Shown: in pieces, positions 25,004-39,700 of the stretch | Layout: the number at the start of each line of letters is the position of its first letter | Numbering within the stretch: the stretch's first letter is position 1 | DNA from: Sthenelais limicola | Lineage: Eukaryota; Annelida; Polychaeta; Phyllodocida; Sigalionidae | Reading direction: 5' to 3' | DNA length: 64,000 bases | Assembly: GCA_942159475.1 (NCBI GenBank) | Contig: OW804096.1 | Location: 124,858,941 to 124,922,940, forward strand | The notes under the pieces: model-generated | Database searches by the model: none | What the model saw: only the letters and a program-made list of their open reading frames with translations | What the model was told of the DNA's origin: nothing | Program-made: the position numbers and the translations under genes

Positions 25004-28000
25004 CTAACAATATTTAACACAGTGTTTGAGGGGCGTAAGGAGCGAGGGGTCTATTTCGTTTAGTCAACTCAGGAACTTGCAGACTGATGTAACTTGAAAT
25101 CATGCATATCGATTTCTTTACAGGCCGCATACAACATTACATATATTGATCGGAAAATTAGCCAAGCGTTGATCAAATTGTAGTGTACTATTATTTGACC
25201 TCTTTTTATCAGTGCATGCACTTCGCGATGTAGACTTGCTATTCGCGATGTCAAATGAATCATTTTAGTTCATCACTGACCATTTAGTACCACTATAAAG
25301 CACGTACGTGGAAGACATAATTTTATTTCAAGCGATTGATGAAGGATGGCGAGAACATTATGTAATCTGTTCTCTGGATCAACTTCATGATGCATCTGAG
25401 ATTATCTATCTATCAGAAATGCTTCCAGATGTTGATGGAGGTGCACATCCTCGAATTTATTCATGGCTAACATGCACTGCAGGGAGACGTCTTCCACGTG
25501 TTGACTTATTGTGCTAGCTAGAGTATTTTCTTACATACACTAGACACAGCAGGGTTTATCAGGAAGCCAGGCAACTCGGCTTCTTTTCTCTTGGGCCTCA
25601 AATTTCCCGCTATAGCCTATATGGTGGGGAATGCTTGTGGACGACTTATCCATGCATTCGACCTGGCACTAATTTTTCTACCTTCTAGAAAACCCTAGAT
25701 ATCCTGGCAGAAAGTATTATGTAATATGATGGTACCTGTTTCAAAGTCGGAAGGCAAACGATTTTGCTAGTTTTGGAGCGCGAAGAGGTGAATGATTTGA
25801 TAACATTACAATAGACCAGTACGATAGCTGAAGAAATTCGTAATAATATTGTTAAGTAAATTCATCGAAATATTGCTAAATTAGTTTTTTTTTCAAACTT
25901 GAAAGTAGACCTCCAAGTGTTTCATTTTACCATTATGCACACCAATCGGGCCTCATGGACATTAGACTATTTTTATCTGTATTTATTACCATTTGGGCAA
26001 TGCTGATAACAATAATTATATTGTTAGTGTTCAATGTAGGTAATAGTTGCTGCTAATACCAGTATTTTTGCTGACTTTCAATGGCAATGCAGGCTTCAGC
26101 AGAGGGGCTCACAGAGTGTACCTACAGTATAGCAGCTATAGGATCCCTACCCTCATTATAGCAATAATAATCATGATCCCCCATCACCAGCATGCCCGCA
26201 TTAGTGAGTGTCTGCCTGCCTTAGTGCACATCTCTGGCGTTGCCTCTATTATTTTGCGGCCACAAAAAAAGACAAGACAACTTCATGACGTGGGCAGAAG
26301 CCTTTGTGGATCCTTGTTATTTGCTTTTGTACAGTAGTAGTTTCGATTGGATTGGTGACCCCTTCCTTCCAGTTCTCCTTGCCTTCCCCACTGTTAATCT
26401 GAGATGTAAAAGAAGTTAAATCAAAACATCAAAGGCTCAAAGCACGTGGGATTCTTCTGAATCACTTGTCTGGATATTGTGCTTCAGTGCTTCGAATACT
26501 GAGGAAAGAGACACAGTCACAATGTCTTTTGCTTTCCGAGCGTCTCTACCTTGCGTTATAATTGTGTTTTTGTCCTCTTCTCCTTCTTGATTAAAAAAAA
26601 AGTGTGTTATGTGGAAGCACCGACTGCTTCGGAATACATGAATTGTGGTATTAACAGTCCTTGTTTGAAGATTGATTATTCCTGCTTCTGATGGCACAGA
26701 TGACCTGTTAGATCAAGCCCCAAATGAAGTCTTTATGTCAGACAGAGGACCATGGTACTTGGAACTCGATTTATCTGATTCATCTTTGGTGTGACCGTCA
26801 GGCTCGGGTGGTGTCTATGCTCAAGTTAATTGTTTTGGACCTTGATGGTAGCCATGGTGATCATATTAGATATAGCATATAACCACAGGTTCCATAGATC
26901 TGTCTGATCACGTAGAGACGACCCGTGATGGGTCTACTGCATGTACAATGTCCCACTTACTTATTATCTTTCACATGTATATCTTGACATCTGTAGGCCA
27001 GAACTCTAGCTGAAATGTCAGCCATCAATGGCTTCTTTAGGTTGGCACACTCTAGTAATAGTATTTCCCTTGGATATGGGAATGGAGTCTACTGGTACTC
27101 CCGCCCTATCCGTATTTGCCCTTCTCCTCCAACCTCCCCTCCTGTCTGCCCCTAGCTGAAATCATGGATTACAACCATTTGTCTTATTTAATAGAGGAAA
27201 AAGTTAGTTCAGCTTGGTAAATTCATCGCTCATACTCCACCAAATTAAGTGTATGGGAGCACAGAACAACCATGAGAGATGTCTAGGCAACTAGAATATC
27301 TAGAAGATGTGAGAGAGCTTGCCTCTGGCATTAGGCTGTGATTAATGTGGATATTATTAATGGTTACGAGCAATGTGCACCCAAAAAAGTGGCCAAAGGT
27401 GAATAAAACTTTCGCTATATTTATACCAAATTATTTAGTCATTTGGCAAATGCTTTTGAAGGTTTTGGTTGCACAGCCACACTTGAACATTTTCTAATTT
27501 TGTGGACACAGAATAATATAATTTAATTTATGTTATATTCATATTTTAGATCCCAGTAAACGAGTGAATTTGAGAAAAGACTTTTTCATCAAATTAATCA
27601 TGGCACCCAATGCACATACCACTCAATTTACTTGAATTTAGTAGTGACATAATATCCTTGACAAGAATTGTTTAGTCTCATAAATTTCTACTCCGTGTTT
27701 CTTTTTTCAAATTGGTGTCACTGTTATCCGATCTTACTGCAGTATTTCTGAATGTCTATTCCCTATGTTCATGTATTGGCAAGATAGAGTCTAATCATTT
27801 CAACTGCCATTTCTACTATTGCGAAGGACGATTGGCCAGTGGCAATCTACATAATAATAGCCTTATTTCGCTGTTTCTCAAAATCGAATACAGATGTCTA
27901 ACATCTGTAATGTGTTCGTGGCGAGGAAAATGTCTCGACCAGCGGAGAGTTCTTTTTCTGTTCTGTGGCTACTTAGAATACATTCTAAAACTGGCGGCCA

Positions 28001-28351
28001 TCTTGAATTTAGCCCACTCCACCCTCCAATGTATACAGTTAATCCTACAGGCAGCTACGTGCCCTCGGTCACCGATTCCTTCCCTCTATCACTCGTAGTA
28101 TTTGCCTTTCCCTCTTTCTATTAGTTCTCCGGTACAAAGCACCCTTGTACATATAGGGTATTTATATATGTATGCCTTATTTGTCATCTGGCCTGCTTCA
28201 ATTTCTTTCAGTAGCCCTTCCAGGAAAAATAGTATTGTCCAGTTTTGTTCTAATGCTTGTTTGTTTTCCTTTCTGTCCTCAGTGGTTCGTCAACATTGTC
28301 TAGCAGCTGCCCTAGCCAGTGAAATCTGTGTCTTATGTTAGTCTGTATTAT
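25004..28351. other. Non-coding
   Basis: No exon, RNA gene or long repeat recognised. Frames of up to 128 codons (27712-28098) have no domain and overlap frames in other phases. Confidence 0.45.
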
Positions 28352-28378
28352 CAGGGAGGTATATTATATACCTCCCTG
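28352..28378. repeat. Perfect hairpin, 12-bp arms
   Basis: CAGGGAGGTATA pairs exactly with TATACCTCCCTG across a 3-base loop. A single CAGGGAGGTATATA word also occurs near 1110. The form resembles two transposon ends placed back to back, or a terminal hairpin, but no element body was identified. Confidence 0.6.
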
Positions 28379-31339
28379 GTATTATAGAGTCTGTCTAATC
28401 TTAGACGCTTAACGTGTAATACAGAGTCATGCGGATGGAGATAAGTTGAAAATGTTTCCCAATAGAAAAGTAAGATGATGGAATAGCATTTTTAATTCGT
28501 GGGTTAAATTTCCTGTGTTGGATTTGCATCCTAGATACCGTTACTTAAATTGTTCTCTTCTCAACTGTCCTTGTTTAAAACGTAAAAATACAAAATACCT
28601 GAGAATAAATACTACACCTTATTAGGATAATTGTTCTTAATAATTTCTGTCTCTGGAATTTAAGAATACAGCGTTTTAAGAAAACGTGCTGGCCTTTAAG
28701 GACCTAAAACTGCTTCTCTCTCATATTCATAATTGTATAATACCCTAGGTTGTAATTGTGGTTTGTTCCGAAAAGAAACTTTAGTCTTCATTATATTTTT
28801 TACTTATCACGTTCTCATTTTCATCATGTTTTACTCCGCGAACCGAACCAAACCAAACCAAAACATCTGCTGCAAAATGTAGTACATGTACCTATAATCA
28901 AATTGGTCCTTCCTGAACATGTTCCTCTATTTCCCGTTAACCAACCGTAATTATCAACGTGGGGGCTCTCTTAGAACGCATAAGTTCATTACCTGTGTAC
29001 ACCTAAAAACTATATTGGATAAATTTCCCATTGAAAAAAAGTGTGGCCAAACAAATCTTCCCCAAACAACAGTTTTCTACGGAGAGAATAATTCATTCTA
29101 TCTCCAAATACCTTTTATAATCAAATGAACAAGTGATAAAATTTAAAATGGTGGATGGCCCACAATTGATCAAAGTTGCATTGCATTTCATTCAAAAACG
29201 TCTGCAAGTAACTATTACTCATGGAGAGAATATACATATCCATGTTATAACCCAGGCAATATTTCATGTAATGCCAGTAATTATGAGAAAGGTACACAAT
29301 TAACGGGGTGAAAGTATTGGTGATGAGTTATTTTGTCCTAGTTTCTTTGTGGTGAACATGCGTTGCATAGGTGTTTCCATTGACACTTATTCCAAGCAGC
29401 AGCCCGGAACTTATCATCAGTGAATCTATTGAGGATGCACATTTTGTTTGAGGGTCTGGATTCTTTAGATACTAATCTTTAGGGACTTTTTACGCTCCAG
29501 TCGTTTCCTGGGTATCAGCTTTAAAAATAAATGTCCCTGATACCTCTTTACCATTCATGATCAGCACATTTAATGAAATCCGTCGGAAACTAGAATATAT
29601 ATTTGGGTGGGGAAAAATCCGATGGTATGCTCTAATTGGTTCTGATGAGGTCCAGTGATTTCTTCCCATGGTTTTAGAAAAATATTAGTGAGAAAGGAAA
29701 ATTATGTCTTGCGCTTTCAAGACATTTTTTTCCAATATGAAATGTATCCCTTAACCTGTTTTCTAAATTATGTCACTGTAAACAACCACAGCTCCTATCT
29801 TTAACATCATACTGGTTTGACTGTATAAGCTCTCGTCTTTGCTATATTAATTATGTAAACTACTTTTAGCATCCAAGCGTGATTGCTTACAAGACTTTAA
29901 ATTATGATGAATATATGCCCGTGCTATCTGAGGTGTACACAATGTTTAAATTGGATTGTATTCGAATTTGTTTTTCTTTTAACTTTTAGATGCTTGTTGG
30001 GGTTCCATTCTCTATGAATAGTATATATATCTCAACGATGAACAGAGCTGAGGAAAGGCAAATCTGGTTGAAGAATGAAAGCGAGAAGTAGTTCATATAT
30101 GGTATCTTTCCACTGGCTCGTGCCAAACCCTCTTGTCTGTGTCCCCAGTTTGGCAGTGGCTCGAGTCATAAATATATGGTCGCAAGGTGTTGTTATGTCC
30201 CATATATCTTGGGAAAGTTCGTGGTGGTTTATTAATTTCCCATAAAGGCATTTAATTATTATTTCCACGCGAGAATTACCAGACAGTATTTTTGTTTCTG
30301 AAGTAGTTATCCTTTGGGGCAAAATGCGTGAGTGAATCAATTTTGATTCACATGTTAAGCATGTCATAAAATACACACGGTTACTTATTACCATTAGGAG
30401 CACCCTATATTACCTGACAGATTACCTAGGCCAATGCTGTCATTTGATATTATTGTAAATATTAGCTTCAATAATAATTTAAGTCTGTTAAGGTATGTCC
30501 TTAGCCAAATCTTACCTGGTGTTTTTTTTCCATTTAAGGTACTTTGATGGATTTTTTTTATATGATTTAAAATGTATTTAAATACTAATGCAAGTTTCAT
30601 TTTCGGGGGCTTTTATAATCTGATTCTGTTATCGTTACCTTTATCTCTTGGGGATGCATTAGCATCCGTTGCTACTTCACATTATATTTTTGTCTGCCTT
30701 ACCCCAAGCCCTTCTAATCTAAATTCTAACTCTTACTTATCTTTGCTTTGGCCTTCAATCACCAGCCTTTCCCTATAATTCCACACTCGGGAGACCAAAG
30801 CTTTTGTTCCGCTCGCAATGTTTCGTGGCCTTTGAATATATCAGAAGGTTAAAAGACCATACTGAATTCTGAATTCCCTGACTAAGAATACTTTGCTTTG
30901 AAAAAAAGTAAATCATTTGGGACCTACGCGGCTGTATGCGGTCTTGTTTCCTTCTCTATTATATGCCTCTGATCGATCTAGTTCTGTTCTGCTCTCCAAA
31001 GCTCGGTTCTTATCATTCCTTTCCTTTATAATTTGTCTTAGTGTTGAGTTCCATCCAGAGTCGAGCGAAGACTTCTTCTTGTGAGACAGATTAAGATGTA
31101 CCGGTAACGTATATTCTGGGCCTGAGATGCTGGTGTAATGGATTCGTACTAGATCCTCTAATATATTTCCCGAATACCGGGAGACTAATAATTAATTTTG
31201 TTTAGTTTTACTCACCTCCATATGGCAAACGTTATTAACACGTTGTGCAGATGTATTACTCGAAATTAGAGTACTAAGAGTAGACGTGATTATAATTAAG
31301 ATAAGGATGAAATGTCTTTGATCTATAAATGTATTAAGT
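28379..31339. other. Non-coding
   Basis: No supported feature. A 123-codon minus-strand frame (30032-30403) shows no domain. Confidence 0.45.
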
Positions 31340-32060
31340 ATTTAATTTCCATGGCGGAAAATTACTCAGCACGCTTGCTCGAAAACGGAAGGAACGAGGT
31401 GTCTAATCTACCTCCCTGTTGGAAGCTCTGATTCGATCATAAACATATTCCAGCGGACGCCATGTAAAGTTATCTTTCTGCAATGAGATACTCTGCGTGT
31501 TATCAGATGCTATTCTGTCGAGCGATGGCTGATCCTTGCTCCAATATTGTGTTAATTACCCATCGGGATAATTACTTCATGAACATTTCCATGGTTTCAT
31601 TGGAGCCTCCGGATCCATTGCCCTTCTTGAATCACAGCAGGAAATTCTCAGCTCATTAGCATATTTGTACCTAATAGATTCTATATTTTGGAACGATGCT
31701 TTCTCGTGTTGTCTTTTATTTGCTTTGGAGAACTTTACGGTTCAATGAAGGGGTACGGTAATGGGAATTGGCTTAGTTTTGCTGGTCTCTCGAGGATGTA
31801 AATGCGATGGGACATGCATGTTTTATAGGCTTTTTATCAGGGAAGATGCAGCTCTGGCTTTCTCCTTTGTGCATCTGGGAATCTCCAAAGCGATTCCTGT
31901 AATCCCGAATTAGCAAACTGGGGTGTAATTAATGTAATCCGTATCTATTGTTAAGAGCTCTGAGGTTCTAAGCTGTCCTTGGGGCATTGGTTGGATTTGA
32001 TTTGAGAACGTTTAGTATGGAAATTTACGAAATAACTCGAGTTAAGCTCGCGCATATATA
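31340..32060. promoter_or_regulatory. Candidate distal regulatory segment upstream of the host gene
   Basis: This stretch is of higher complexity than the surrounding AT-rich DNA and has no open frame. It contains TTAATTACCC and GGATAATTAC close together (about 31551-31575), CTCATTAGCATA and GTAATTAATGTAATCC (about 31926). These are homeodomain-type and TAATCC-type binding words. It lies 1.7-2.4 kb upstream of the start codon at 33723. Regulatory function is inference from composition and position only. Confidence 0.2.
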
Positions 32061-32779
32061 ATATAATATGATATAATATTATACACAATGTCAATGCTAG
32101 GTATAGATCCAACCTTGCATATATATTTAAGTTATGTTGGTGTTGACCCCACCCAATGTACCTGTTTTTTTATCATCTTCTATATTCCTGATGAGCATAT
32201 ATCGTGTGTTTCATGTTAGAAATCAAAGAGCCTCACTAAATTTTTAATCATTGTTTTTCTAACTATATAAACATATTGATTTAATCGTTGGTGACTGAAT
32301 TGATGCTACAGTATACGTTGTACCTTTCCCTATTACAAATTCTACCAGATTTGTTTCTTTCTGTCATAAGTCTTTTGACTTTTAGGTAATATTGCAATGT
32401 TATAATCTTGACGCACCTTTATACCAAAATTCACCAGATTTATTCGATCATGTCCGTTAAAATGTAGCTATAGCTAGTTCGCATGTATCGTGTTCTAGGG
32501 GCTATTTTCGCCGACGTTTTAAAACCGTGCCCATGCTATCAATGCCGGAATGCATGTGTAGTCACACAACATGTAAGATCTTGATCCCGGTGGCTTGTCT
32601 CGATCAATAATAACATCTCAGCGTTTGATGCTTACTATGCTTGTACGCCTGGCTGGCTGACTTGCTAGGTGGAGTGCATGGGTGCCGAGGTAGACCCTAG
32701 ATCATATATGAAGCTTTAGTCAATGTGCAGCGATGTCACAATGTAGTAACGCTCCTCTGCTTATTATCATTCCAGGTGT
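32061..32779. other. Non-coding upstream region
   Basis: AT-rich, with a short TATAATATAATATGATATAA tract near 32057-32080. No exon recognised. Confidence 0.4.
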
Positions 32780-33722
32780 CTACTATTGATGGTGATCATC
32801 ATGATGGTGGTGATGACGCCCTTATATCGGCCCGTAGAGGAAGGAAGCTAGACACACTGCCGCGACCTGTTGTTGACTACCAATCATTACTACTACTACT
32901 GGTACTACTCTATATTTAGATCGGGCCTGAAAGGGTTCCTCCTGGTTACTACCACGAATGGGAGTTGACTTAAGACTACTTCTTCTTCCACCCAACCTTG
33001 CCTCCTCCTAACTGGCCGCCAAGTGTTTCCAGAGCCTCCCATCATTCCACCTTGCATACCGCACAAATAGGATGGCATTATGTGTCTCTGTGGAGTAGCA
33101 GCTGTTGTATCGTCATCATCGTTATTACTGCCACCAATATCCCCACCCGCCACAATCATGGCCTGGATTTTACAATCTGTCTTTAGTTTACATTATGTTG
33201 GGGATTAATTCCCCTCGCCTCCCCACTGGGCCCGCACCGACTACCACTACTACTACCGCTGCTACGACTAGTCCTCCTTCTACTACTTCTCCTTGGTGGT
33301 TGGGAATCTAATGAGCAAGCCCTATTCCTCGTTGGAGAAGCTGAGGGTCCTTGTGCCACGACCAGCATCGCCTCTGCTGCCACCGTCGCTATCTCTTTCA
33401 TCATCTCTTCCCCAGTCAGCAGACTATTACTGCCTTCCTGCCGTGCTCTGGCCGCAGCCGCCACCACCACCACTACTACTGCCTCCTGTGCTGCTGTGGC
33501 TGCTCCTCTTGTTCCTATTGTTTAGGGTGGAATACCACACGGTCAAGTGCATCAGTGTCGTCATCAAGCGGGACGCCCCCTCTGTCTTGGTCTGGGTGCT
33601 TAGTGCTGGAGGAGGAGGAGAAAGGGGAGTGAGTCTAGTTCTTGGGCAGGAGGAGGAGTGTGGTATATATAATATATATATATATAGGATTTTCAATATA
33701 GGAGCATATATCTGTAGAGACA
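32780..33722 (+). promoter_or_regulatory. Triplet-rich leader and probable promoter/5' UTR of the large gene
   Basis: This ~900 bp holds many imperfect CTA, CTG, CCA and GAT triplet runs. As a result it is open in several frames on both strands (for example 33293-33745 plus, 33183-33473 minus), but these frames are low in complexity and mutually overlapping. An AT-rich TATATA tract lies at about 33663-33685, some 40-60 bp before the start codon, and an in-frame TAG at 33699 closes the reading frame upstream of the ATG. I read the segment as transcribed leader and/or core promoter. The transcription start and any 5' UTR intron cannot be placed. Confidence 0.35.
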
Positions 33723-36700
33723 ATGCAGCAACATCCAGCGTTTAATCCCCAGCATGCCCAAATGCTCATTGCCCGGGGCATGCTTAATGGGGCTGCCCAT
33801 AGAGGAGTGGTGGGACCCCATCCCTCAGGCTCTTTATTTCGGCCTGGAGGACCCAACATGATCCCTCCAGGTGGAGGCGATCCCCATGGCCACCTCCAGG
33901 CCAGTAGACTTAGAGGACCTGGTCCTGGGACAGTCATACGACAGCAGGCTCCTAGTAGGTTACCGTCCTACCAACTAGCAAACCAAGCCCAGCTTAATGG
34001 AATGGCCATCTCATCGTCCTCGGTCTCTTCATCCATCTCATCTAATTCCTCGTCATCACCCTCGTCGTCTTCATTATCCTCATCTTCTGCACAAGGCAGG
34101 TCTCAAGCTGCCACATCAAGAAGTCATGACACTATTCAAAGAATCCCTCATATTGCTGCTCAGGCTGGTAATCTCTCTGAAGCCACGCTTGGCCGTATTG
34201 ACAGTGCGAGCGTCAGTGGAAAGTTTGGTTGGACTGGCATAGATGGAGTCGAAATACCTTTCTTACTTAGAGAGGAGAAGAAGTACCTGGCAGTGAGAAT
34301 GGTAGAGATGAAGCTTCTGTCTAAATACCCAAGTACTTATCCTGAGGAGCTTAAAAAGCGGCCTCCATTAATGAGTCATTATATCACTGAATACGAAGCT
34401 CGTTTACTTAATGAGATTAATATTCACCATTGTAATGGCGAGTATGGAACTCAACCATTTGTCACTCAACACCTAATTGTGAAAATGTCTGACTTTGAGG
34501 AGTTTTATAGTATAGTGAAAAAACATTTCCCTGCCAATGTCCTGGCCCAGATGCCTGCAACGCATGGGAGTTCTGCACAGGAGAAGCCAGTGGACGGTGG
34601 CTGGATACAACTGAACAATACTGTAGTACCTTTTGTGTATAGGAGTAAAGTGAAATATGTTCCCCTTTCTGTCGTTCGCTACGCTGCAGGACTGCTAACT
34701 GATGTGAGGGTGGAAGGCAACCCACTGAAAGAGGACGAGTGGAATTATTTGAATGAGGGTTGTCGTGGTGCCGGTGTTGAGTTTATGTTCGCTAAGACAG
34801 CCAAGCTTGTCATGTTAGATGTTGTGCAACGTCTGTGTAACAACAGTGTTAATGTCAGTGAGCTTCCCAAGGAGGATCCTTTTAGTCAGGCCCAGTACCA
34901 TGGGCCGGGTGAGGAGGAGAGGGAGGAGACACCTGTCAGTAACGCACCTTCATCTATGTCTCTGTCCACCAACCAGATTCCATACACAGCCAACTCAGGC
35001 GCCGGACGTGGACCTGTGAACGGACCAAGTCCACCATCGGCAGCTGCCACAGGCACTCAACCCTCACCTCAACAAGGTGGAAATATTCCATACTGGATGA
35101 ACCACCATCTTGGTATCTACCCAGGAGGAAACCCAGCTCCTGGAGCCTACCCAGGTAGTTCATCGCATATGATACGTGGACCTGGAGGGGCAAGGCAAGG
35201 CGTACCTTCCCAAGGCACGCCCCATCAGATAACGCCCACCAGCACTGGACGCTCGGGGTCATCTTCCCATATCTCGCCCCCTGCCAACAACGCAATAACA
35301 CTGCAGCCTAAATCTGCCTCCTCTTCATCCTTATCCTCCTCCGAGGTGAACAACAACTTCAATAGCAGTGCTCAGAGGAGGCCCTCGCACGAGGCCATGG
35401 ACCTCTCGCGAGACCTGGTCAGCCCACGTGACAGGAAGGAACAGGGCGGAAGCGCCACCATGACGCCAGGTGGCGGGACAGCGCTTGGGCGTTCCCTGTC
35501 CTCCTCCTCCTTGTCACAGGTGACTGCACCACGCACCAGCAGCTCCGGAAGCGGAAGTGGCCTGCACCGCAGCACTCCGGATGGCTCACCACAAGCCATG
35601 ATCCCACAAGCTCCTCCAGGCGGGATCATGCCTGGAATGGGCACAATGCACCCCACCCTCCACATAGGCCCTGATGGGCTCCCTGTTCTGGCTAACGTTC
35701 TACCGCCAGGCCACCCTGGATGGCATTCTATGATGGCTAACCCTGCAGAGTACCACAAGATGGTTCAAATCATGCAACTTCAGGCCATGGCTCAACAACA
35801 TCAACATCAGCAACAGCAGCTCCAACAACAATTGCAGCTACTTGAACAACAACATCTTCAACAACAACGTTTTAAGCAGCATGAGCCTGTTCCTAAGGCA
35901 TCCCGTAGTTCCTCTTCCAAAGATGTCTCTCGACCTTCTACTGTACAGCATGTGAGTTGTAGGGTTAACTTTTCAAAGGGGCTACAAAAATAATAGAAAT
36001 TTGAGTTCAGTTGCTTATCGATGATTTAATATATTCTCTGCAAAAACTGGCATCGATTATGGGGAAATCCGAATACATAAATATAGTTGATTCTATTTTT
36101 AATCCAATGAATCATAGACCTTATTTCCACATGCATATTTGATAGAAGTATCTTGATTTTGACTGCCTGATAAGAACTGTGGATAAATAATTAAGAGCCC
36201 AGCTTCATACACATAGTAACATGGAAGGGTTGTTTAGTCTATGTTGTGACTGAATTGATCATCGATATTTGTTCTCATATTATTTTTTATTTTATTTTTC
36301 AGTTGCCACATAGTCGATCATCTAGCGCTGGTAGTTCAAGTCAGAAGTCGCTATCTCCTAGCATCCACCATTCTGGCGCCAGCCAACATAACCAAGGACA
36401 CAAAGTACACAGCACACCACCGCCCCCTGGTCCTCCCACCTCCAACAACTCTACCTCCTCAGTACCAGCCGCCACCTCATCCTCATCCTCATCCTCTTCA
36501 TCGTCTAGCAAATCCTCACACAACCAAGCAGTCATCCAAAGAGTCGAGTTCCAAGGCAAAACCCTCTCATGTATCGTCAAGGGAGAAGAGAAGGAGCACT
36601 ATGCCCTGGTTGAAGCATTATCTAGAGTATACTTCCCCAGCTGCACACTGGAGGAGTTCCAGTTCGCCCTGGAGAACGTCCTCCAGGTGCCTTTGGTACA

Positions 36701-39700
36701 GCTGACCCACGAGGAGGAAAGGTCCTTTATCAGTTTCTATAATATTCCGACCAAGACTTTGATGTGTAACAAGGTGATTCGCCTTGCTGAGTTTCAGCAG
36801 CATATTCCACAGCTTAGGTACATGTTCAAAGATAAACTGCCGGCCAACGCGGCTGAGAAGACTGCCGACCCTGGCGCACCCCGGGGCACTGTCCTTGTTG
36901 ATGCCAAGTCGGATAGTGCCAAGCAACAGCAGCAAGAAGCACGCAGAAAGGAGTCCAGCAGCCCTTCAATCACTGAAGCGCTGGGAAAGAAAGTTTCTGC
37001 TGCTCTCAAAGCAGTTATGGGCAAAAGGCCGGCCTCCACTGACGGTGATAGCCATGACAGTGGAGACAGTCCCGGTCCTGCCAAACAAGCACGTGCTAGT
37101 CTAGAAGAAGCAGTAAACCGTCTTAAGCAGTTTCAGGCTGAGCAAAAGAGTAAGAGAAAGTCCACACGCCCCGAGAGGATGACTGGTTCTCAGTCCCCGA
37201 CCTCGGATACACCCACCGAGTATGAAGCAAGATCGCCTGAACCGGAGAAGGCGAAATCTGACGATAGAAATACCTCTGAAGCTACAATGTCTAATATTCC
37301 TAGTACAGAAAGTAGGGCCGGAGCGAGTCTCCCCCAATCCGTCATAGTAGAGATTGCTCCTGTACGGTCGGAAGAGGATATGGACACTAGTGAGACCACA
37401 CAAGGAATCTCAGAAGGATTTGGTAGGTCTCAACCCATTGTCATCGCTCCGACAACTGAAGAAGTCCATGTTCCTCCTATGACTGACATTGTTAGTGCCG
37501 TCAACGAAACTGTCAATAATATAACCGACACTGTCAGTGCTCTCAATGACGCTGTGGGTCAAGTGACAGCTATTGACACTTCATCCCCTCCTTCCACTCT
37601 ATTGGGAGATAACTTAACAGGTGGTGATGAATCCCACTTAGTTGCCCCTGTGCAGGAGGGGGATGTTTCAAAAACCAATTTAGAAGAAAATAATTCTTGT
37701 GTTAAGGACACTGAACATATATCTGACAGTAGTTGTATTACAGATGAACTTGCTACCTCAAAGGTTGATATCCCAACACCAGACCCTTCTACATCAGTGG
37801 GAGAAGACGAAAGTAATGATATCATTTTAGACTCTACCTCCAGCACTGAACTAATTTCGTCAAATGAAACCGCATCTGACAAGAAGCAAGTTAATGAAAG
37901 CCATCCCGAAACACCTGCTTTGGGCTCGGCTACAGTATGCTCTGAAAATGATACTGATGATATTTCATTACCAATGGACTTTTCTAATAATGCAATTTCT
38001 TCTGATACCAATAATGAAATTAATATTGAAACAAAAGACACCGATCAGTCACAATCAGAGATTTCTAATGAGAGCCCATCTGTTCAAACTATTGTTACCC
38101 CTAGTAATAGCTCAGAGAAAGAGGAACCATTGGCTTCGGCCATCGCCGATGAGACAACTAGTAAAACATGTGAAGAAAATGAAGGCCAATTGTGGATTAC
38201 TACTCAGCCAGAGACTGCCCCAGATGACTTGTTGTTAGAAGGCACGTCAATCAAAAGCTCAGAAGCCCCGCCCGCATCTGCATCCATGAATGATGATGGG
38301 TCGCTGGATTTATCCAGGAAAGTTGGGGTGCCTGAGCACGGAGAAAGAGAAGTAGAAGAAGGCCACCAGAAAGATGATGGGAACGATGAAAGCATTGAAT
38401 GTGTTACCAGTGAGCCTGGAAGCGTTGTTCTCGATTTCTCCCATACCGCAAGAAATATTGCCGGCATTAGTGACGAGCCTGTCTCAGAGAACGAAGGAAA
38501 TAGCCTTGAACAAGCCAGTCAACCAGAGGATGACAAGGTTATGCAATTAGATTCTGCTATGGCACATGAAAAATGCACTGAATCTGAAAACCGTGAATCT
38601 GACCCAGAAGAATTAAATCTGGATTCTGCATTACTACAGCAAGATTCAGCTGTGGACATTAGAACTGATGAAACTCAGGAAGAGAAAATTATAGAAAAAA
38701 TACATGAACAGGAAAATGTACAACATGAAGAATTTTCAAATAAAACTGATGAAGGACTACCTGCCTCCGATAATGAGTCTCAAGTTAATCCTGAGACCAT
38801 TAGTGAAATTAATACTCAGACTTTACCTGTGCTTGAACCAGCCTCCGAAAAGCATAGAACTCCTACTGATTGTGAAGTTAGTGATGGCGAAACTGGCCCC
38901 GTTTCCCCAACAGAGAACCCGGTTACTAATGAAAACGAGCTCGAGGAAGGATCCGCTAATGATTTGAGTCAAAATAATAGTGATCACTCATCAGAAAATG
39001 ATGGGGTTGTAGGAGGTGTGGTCGAAAGTAACCCAATACCTATAACCATATTACCGCCTGTTGTCTCCCAGGAATCCGACCCTGCCCTGAGACCTGAAGA
39101 AGTGTGCAATGACAAGGATGGTGTCGCTTCTTCAGATACCACCGAGGCTGTCTCAGAAGTGACATCCGGCGATCGAGACGCGAAACCTCAGGAAGAAACC
39201 ACACCTGAAAAAGTAAGCGAAGACGAATCGGCCGCCCATCTGCAAATAAACGATACTAATTGCCGTATTGACGAAGGAGGCCTTGATTTATCGGCAAAAC
39301 AATCTGATCAAAGTGATGCTGATGGCGTAAAAAATGAAACCTTATCAAATAAAATGGAAATCGATACTTGTGACGGGTCTGGAGAGCCATCAGGCCCGAC
39401 TGAACAAGGAGAATGTGCAGCGAAAGGGGAGGGGAAGTTGGAAGAGAAAATGGATGTCGATCTTAATTGTCATTTTATTGGCGAAAATGAGAGAGAAAAA
39501 GATCCGGCCACAGAGAACGAGGAGGGAGGTAAGAGGGAGCAGGAGGAGGAGGAGGAAGAAGAAGTAGTAGAGGAGGGTCTGTGTAGTACATCTGCTGTTG
39601 CTGCTGCCGTCCCTGTAGTTATTGATTGTAATGATAAGGCCGAGGACCTTCCCGAGACTGAGGCACCTACTTTAGACTCGGAGAAGAATGAAAGTAACAA

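Noticed and set aside
33293..33745. 150-codon frame just upstream of and overlapping the large gene's start
   Set aside because: Triplet-repeat composition keeps several frames open on both strands; it is in a different frame from the gene and has no conserved-looking segment.
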